From: an uncultured Bacteroidales bacterium
Lineage (GTDB): Bacteria; Bacteroidota; Bacteroidia; Bacteroidales; UBA932
Reading direction: 5' to 3'
Length of the DNA stretch: 35,589 bases
Assembly (NCBI GenBank): GCA_946402945.1
Contig: CAMIYB010000012.1
Span: 1 to 35,589, forward strand
Every line of letters begins with the position of its first letter. Position 1 is the stretch's first letter. The notes beneath the pieces are model-generated. The model searched no databases. It saw nothing but the letters and a program-made list of their open reading frames with translations, and was not told the origin of the DNA. The position numbers and the translations under genes were made by a program. Shown here in pieces: positions 32,367 to 35,589 of this stretch.

Positions 32367-34151
32367 ATGCCCTCCTTCCTCCAGATCGAGAACATCTCCA
32401 AGTCCTACGGGACGAAAGTCCTGTTCGACCACATCGGCTTCAACATCAACGAAGGCGACAAGATCGCCCTGATCGCGCCCAACGGCACGGGCAAGACCTC
32501 CCTGCTGCGCATTCTCGCCGGCAAGGACAAATCCGACTCCGGCGGGAAGATCACCTTCCTGCGCGAAGTACGCATCGCCTTCCTCGAGCAGGACTATGCC
32601 TTCGACCCGGAAAAAAGCATTTTCGACCAGATCCTTTCCGGTAGCGCGGCCCTGCGGAGGGACATGGACGAAGACCATCGCTTCCAGCACGAACTACGTG
32701 TGCGTCAATTACTTTCCGGTTTCGGATTCAGCGATTTCTCCCAGCCGATGAAACGTCTGTCCGGCGGCGAAGTCAAGCGCGTGGCCCTGACTGAAATGCT
32801 GGCCACGGACGCGGAGTTCTTCATCATGGACGAGCCCACCAACCACCTGGACATCGACGCCATCGAATTCCTGGAGGGCTATCTGGGCCGGGCGCGCTGC
32901 ACCCTGCTCATGGTCACCCACGACCGCTACTTCCTCGACCATGTCTGCAACACGGTCATGGAACTGGACCACGGACAACTCTTCCTCTATCGCGGCGGTT
33001 ACCAGAGTTTCCTGGAAAAGCGCCAGGAACGCATCGACAACTACAACGCGGAGACGGACCGCATCCGCAACGTACTGCGCCGTGAACTCGAATGGATGCG
33101 GAGCACGCCCTGCGCCCGTACCGGCAAGGCCAAATACCGCAAAGACGCTTTCTACTCCCTCAAGGACCGCGCGCAGCAGGTGTACCGCAGCGAAAAGGTG
33201 GACATGGGGCGTCTGAGCGAGGGCTCGCGCCTGGGGAGCAAAGTCATCGACTGCAGGGATGTCAGTTTCCACTACGGCGGAAAATGCTACCTGGACCATT
33301 TCACCTACAATTTCCAGCGCTACGAGCGGGTCGGCATCGTGGGCGGCAACGGCGTGGGGAAGACCACCTTCATCAACCTGTTGGCCGGGGCCCTGGACCC
33401 CGAAGACCCGGGGACGCTGACCGGCACGATCGAGCGGGGCGAATCGCTCCGCATCGGCTACTACCGCCAGAGCGGCATGCAGTTCGATCCGGAGCAGACG
33501 GTACTGGAGACGGTCGGCGACACCGGCCTCCTCTCGCGTTTCCTCTTTCCGCACGAGATGCTCTCCAACCGCATCGCCAAACTCTCCGGCGGCGAGCGGC
33601 GCCGTCTCTACCTGCTCACGGTCCTGATGAAAGACCCCAACCTGCTCATCCTCGACGAGCCCACCAACGACCTCGACATCGTGACCCTGGGCATCCTGGA
33701 GGAATACCTGGCCGCCTTCAAGGGCTCGCTCATCATCGTCTCCCACGACCGCCATTTCCTCGACCGCCTGGTGGACCATCTGCTGGTCTTCACGGGCGAC
33801 GGCGCCGTCAAGGATTTCCTGGGCGACTACAGCCAGTACCGGCAGTACATGCTCGATGTCGCGGCGCAGAAAAAGGCGCAGGAACGGGCGGAAAAGCCCC
33901 GGACGGCCGCCGTGCGCGAATCCCGTCAGCCCGAACGCAGGAAGATGACGTTCAAGGAGAAACGGGAGTTCGAGCAACTGGAGGCCGAACTGGCCGAACT
34001 CGGCGCGGAGAAAGCCCGTCTCGAAGCCGAACTCTCCAGCGGCACCCTCCCCTACGACCGCCTCCAGGCCGCTTCCGAACGCATCGGCATCCTTACCTCC
34101 CTCCTCGACGAAAAAGAACTCCGCTGGCTCGAACTCTCAGAACTGGCCTGA
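32367..34151 (+). CDS. ABC-F ATPase, Uup-like
   Basis: A 594-residue soluble ABC-F protein with two ATPase cassettes and no membrane part; such proteins act on the ribosome. Cassette 1: Walker A APNGTGKTS (about 38-46), signature LSGGEVKR (about 131), Walker B FFIMDEPTNHLD. Linker with the P-site tRNA-interaction motif region at about 215-290. Cassette 2: GGNGVGKTT (about 325), LSGGERRR (about 406), LLILDEPTNDLD. A C-terminal coiled coil (FEQLEAELAELGAEKARLEAEL, from about 531) matches Uup, where it binds DNA or ribosomes. A target-protection resistance role is less likely given that tail. Last gene of the GT2-trkA operon. Confidence 0.9.
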   Translation: MPSFLQIENISKSYGTKVLFDHIGFNINEGDKIALIAPNGTGKTSLLRILAGKDKSDSGGKITFLREVRIAFLEQDYAFDPEKSIFDQILSGSAALRRDMDEDHRFQHELRVRQLLSGFGFSDFSQPMKRLSGGEVKRVALTEMLATDAEFFIMDEPTNHLDIDAIEFLEGYLGRARCTLLMVTHDRYFLDHVCNTVMELDHGQLFLYRGGYQSFLEKRQERIDNYNAETDRIRNVLRRELEWMRSTPCARTGKAKYRKDAFYSLKDRAQQVYRSEKVDMGRLSEGSRLGSKVIDCRDVSFHYGGKCYLDHFTYNFQRYERVGIVGGNGVGKTTFINLLAGALDPEDPGTLTGTIERGESLRIGYYRQSGMQFDPEQTVLETVGDTGLLSRFLFPHEMLSNRIAKLSGGERRRLYLLTVLMKDPNLLILDEPTNDLDIVTLGILEEYLAAFKGSLIIVSHDRHFLDRLVDHLLVFTGDGAVKDFLGDYSQYRQYMLDVAAQKKAQERAEKPRTAAVRESRQPERRKMTFKEKREFEQLEAELAELGAEKARLEAELSSGTLPYDRLQAASERIGILTSLLDEKELRWLELSELA

Positions 34152-34177
34152 TCCTCGTCTTTTTGACCATTTTTTCC

Positions 34178-34185
34178 TATCTTTG
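34178..34185 (+). promoter_or_regulatory. -7 element upstream of the repeats
   Basis: TATCTTTG preceded by T-rich sequence, 27 bases after the ABC-F stop. The nearest TTTG (34162-34165) is only 12 bases away rather than 20. If used, the mRNA of the downstream transporter would have a leader of about 440 nt containing both repeat copies. Confidence 0.4.
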
Positions 34186-34217
34186 CGTCCGCAACACCAG
34201 TATCTCCCACTCTCATC

Positions 34218-34395
34218 CCAACCTGAGGTGGTAACTGAACTGGTTTAAAAAAATGTGAAGCGGAGTCAAAGGTATGGAGCGGAAACCTGTGGCCACCCTC
34301 GGCCACATCAGAGGGAGGGGCCCAAACTTGTTTGGGAGGGACGGAGCGAAGCGGAGGGTTTCCGGTCCATGCCTTTGCGCAGCGACTATAACTAA
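34218..34395. repeat. Structured repeat, copy 1
   Basis: First copy of an about 178-bp element. Bases 34248-34370 are identical to 34457-34579. Folding by eye: closing stem 34267-34287 with 34357-34377 (20 pairs, one T-G wobble, one G-G mismatch); hairpin 34288-34307 (7-bp stem TGTGGCC/GGCCACA, loop ACCCTC); hairpin 34321-34336 (6-bp stem CCCAAA/TTTGGG, loop CTTG). The right arm reads TGCCTTTG where copy 2 has TATCTTTG. Whether it acts as RNA or DNA is unknown. Confidence 0.9.
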
Positions 34396-34427
34396 TTGAA
34401 CGATAACAAGTTTCTTTACATGAGTAA

Positions 34428-34606
34428 CCAAACTTGAAGTGGTAATTGAAGTGTTGAAAAAATGTGAAGCGGAGTCAAAGGTATGGAGCGGAAACCTGTG
34501 GCCACCCTCGGCCACATCAGAGGGAGGGGCCCAAACTTGTTTGGGAGGGACGGAGCGAAGCGGAGGGTTTCCGGTCCATATCTTTGCGCAGCGAAAATAT
34601 AACTAA
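34428..34606. repeat. Structured repeat, copy 2
   Basis: Second copy, offset by 209 bases. The core 34457-34579 is identical to copy 1, while the flanks (34428-34456 and 34580-34606) are only partly alike. The same stem and hairpins form: closing stem 34476-34496 with 34566-34586, hairpins at 34497-34516 and 34530-34545. The end of the right arm is TATCTTTG, a full -7 consensus, 45 bases before the transporter ATG. Confidence 0.9.
34579..34586 (+). promoter_or_regulatory. -7 element in the right arm of repeat copy 2
   Basis: TATCTTTG followed by GCGCAGCG. It would start a transcript near 34592 with a 40-nt leader for the GlpT-like gene. No TTTG lies 19-21 bases upstream, so it rests on the -7 match and position alone. 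Confidence 0.45.
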
Positions 34607-34631
34607 AAGTAACTTATTCTGAGTAATAGAT

Positions 34632-35589
34632 ATGTTGAAGTTTTTGCAGCAACCGGCGTATAAGGAAGAGATGCCGGCAGGAGAGCAGAGAGACCGCAAA
34701 TACAGGAACCTCCGCCTCCAAGTATTCCTCGGCGCATTCATCGGCTACGCCGGATTCTACCTCGTGCGGAAAAACCTCTCCATGGCCATCCCCGCCATGG
34801 CCCCCCTCGGCTTCGACAAAACCGAACTCGGCTTCGTCCTGGGCCTCAACGCAGCGGCCTACGCCCTGTCCAAATTCCTCATGGGCAGCGTCTCCGACCG
34901 CTCCAACGCCCGCGCCTTCCTGCCCCTCGGCCTCATCCTCACCGCCATCTCCATGTGCTTCATGATCGTGCCCATCCAATTGATCGGCGCCGAGCACAAA
35001 GCCCTCGCCATCGTCGTCATGGGCGTCCTGAACGCCCTCGTCGGCTGGTTCAACGGCATGGGATGGCCGCCCTGCGGACGGGTCATGACCCACTGGTTCT
35101 CCCCCAACGAAAGAGGCACCATGATGAGCATCTGGAACTGCGCCCACAACGTCGGCGGCGCCCTCGTAGGCCCCATGGCCACCTACGGCGCCATCTGGTT
35201 CGGCAGTTGGTTCTACGGCAGCCACAGCGAACTCTACTTCCTCATCGGCACCTTCGCCTTCCCCGCCGCCGTGGCGCTGTTCATCGCCCTGCTGGCCTAC
35301 ATCCTGCTGCGGGACACCCCGCAGTCCTGCGGCCTGCCCTCCGTCGAAGCCTGGCGCAGCGACTACCCCAAGAACTACTCCGAAAAACACGAACAGACCC
35401 TCACCACCCGGGAAATCTTCTTCCAGTACGTTCTGAACAACAAATTCCTCTGGTTCATCGCCCTGTCCAACGCCTTCGTCTATATGGTACGCTACGGCTG
35501 CCTGGACTGGGCCCCGACCATCCTTACCGAAAAAGGCATCGACCTCAAGAGCGCCGGCTGGGCCTATTTCGCCTATGAATTCGCCGCCA
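34632..35589 (+). CDS. glpT: GlpT-like organophosphate:phosphate antiporter (3' partial)
   Basis: 319 residues are visible before the window ends. It is an MFS transporter of the OPA family (GlpT/UhpT/PgtP), which exchanges glycerol-3-phosphate or a similar organophosphate for phosphate across the inner membrane. Diagnostic segments: GYAGFYLVRKNLSMAIPAM (first helix with the conserved Arg), NGMGWPPCGRVMTHWFSPNERG and SIWNCAHNVGGALVGP, all close to GlpT. GlpT is the best guess within the family; substrate is not certain. The ATG at 34632 gives an N-terminal cytosolic stretch of about 30 residues before the first helix. It lies just after the structured repeats, which may therefore be part of its control region. 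Confidence 0.85.
   Translation, partial: MLKFLQQPAYKEEMPAGEQRDRKYRNLRLQVFLGAFIGYAGFYLVRKNLSMAIPAMAPLGFDKTELGFVLGLNAAAYALSKFLMGSVSDRSNARAFLPLGLILTAISMCFMIVPIQLIGAEHKALAIVVMGVLNALVGWFNGMGWPPCGRVMTHWFSPNERGTMMSIWNCAHNVGGALVGPMATYGAIWFGSWFYGSHSELYFLIGTFAFPAAVALFIALLAYILLRDTPQSCGLPSVEAWRSDYPKNYSEKHEQTLTTREIFFQYVLNNKFLWFIALSNAFVYMVRYGCLDWAPTILTEKGIDLKSAGWAYFAYEFAA

Larger units (their letters stand above)
34152..34631. other. 480-bp gene-free region with a structured tandem repeat
   Basis: No plausible protein gene is seen here. It holds a TAnnTTTG motif at 34178-34185, two repeat copies at 34218-34395 and 34428-34606, and a second TAnnTTTG at 34579-34586. The sequence between copies (34396-34427) is AT-rich. 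There is no obvious terminator hairpin with a T-run after the ABC-F gene. Confidence 0.8.

Noticed and set aside
32367..34151. ABC-F gene as an antibiotic-resistance (target protection) determinant
   Set aside because: The C-terminal coiled coil and the chromosomal operon with trkA fit housekeeping Uup; nothing indicates recent transfer.
34052..34515. Short minus-strand frames that begin with the same peptide in both repeat copies
   Set aside because: The shared residues follow from the duplicated DNA, one frame runs into the ABC-F gene, and the repeat is better explained by its stems and hairpins.
34218..34606. Repeats as a CRISPR array or integron attC sites
   Set aside because: Only two units of about 178 bp with no short spacers, no cas genes, no integrase and no attC core triplets.
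34218..34606. Repeats as ends of an insertion sequence around a gene
   Set aside because: They are direct copies, not inverted, and nothing coding lies between them; no target-site duplication could be recognised.

Overview
The window is a GC-rich chromosomal segment of a member of the Bacteroidota, most likely order Bacteroidales. The evidence is promoter motifs of the TTTG-N20-TAnnTTTG type (examples near 10219, 13388 and 14595), near absence of Shine-Dalgarno sequences, and lineage-typical families: DUF4493 and PCMD surface lipoproteins, DUF4831, DUF1573, and the rpsF-rpsR-rplI operon. Genus cannot be fixed from sequence reading alone. Both edges cut genes: a CPA2 antiporter on the left and a GlpT-type transporter on the right. 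I saw no tRNA, rRNA, transposase, phage gene or CRISPR array.

Layout. 1-2121 (+): end of a monovalent cation/proton antiporter. 10219-2126 (-): five tightly coupled genes for exported proteins (three DUF4493 lipoproteins, one small outer-membrane barrel, one PCMD lipoprotein), which look like a modular cell-surface assembly. 10436-12057 (+): BaiN/HI0933-like flavoprotein coupled to a Fur-family regulator. 13346-12045 (-): ferredoxin and trpS. 13474-14577 (+): DUF1573 protein. 14698-15802 (+): rpsF-rpsR-rplI with a clear promoter, a 5' hairpin and a long palindromic terminator. 20077-15847 (-): parE followed by two lipid genes (acyltransferase, acyl-CoA synthetase). 20176-21276 (+): LacI-type regulator. 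24677-21242 (-): LpxL-like acyltransferase, DUF4831 protein, pepD. 24758-29851 (+): peptide transporter, zeta-toxin-like kinase, tldD, tldE. 29887-34151 (+): glycosyltransferase, trkA, ABC-F ATPase. 34152-34631: gene-free stretch with two copies of a structured repeat. 34632-35589 (+): GlpT-like transporter.

Most of this is housekeeping chromosome. The least ordinary signal is the pair of repeats at 34218-34606. Two copies lie 209 bp apart, share an identical 123-bp core, and each folds on paper into a long closing stem with internal hairpins. The base differences at the end of the stem keep pairing possible, and the stem ends contain TAnnTTTG-like motifs. Other points of interest are a strong Shine-Dalgarno before rpsR in a phylum that hardly uses them, the domain-shuffled DUF4493/PCMD operon, the transporter-kinase-TldD-TldE cluster, a perfect 42-bp palindromic terminator that also encodes a protein C-terminus, and helically phased T-tracts upstream of the flavoprotein gene.
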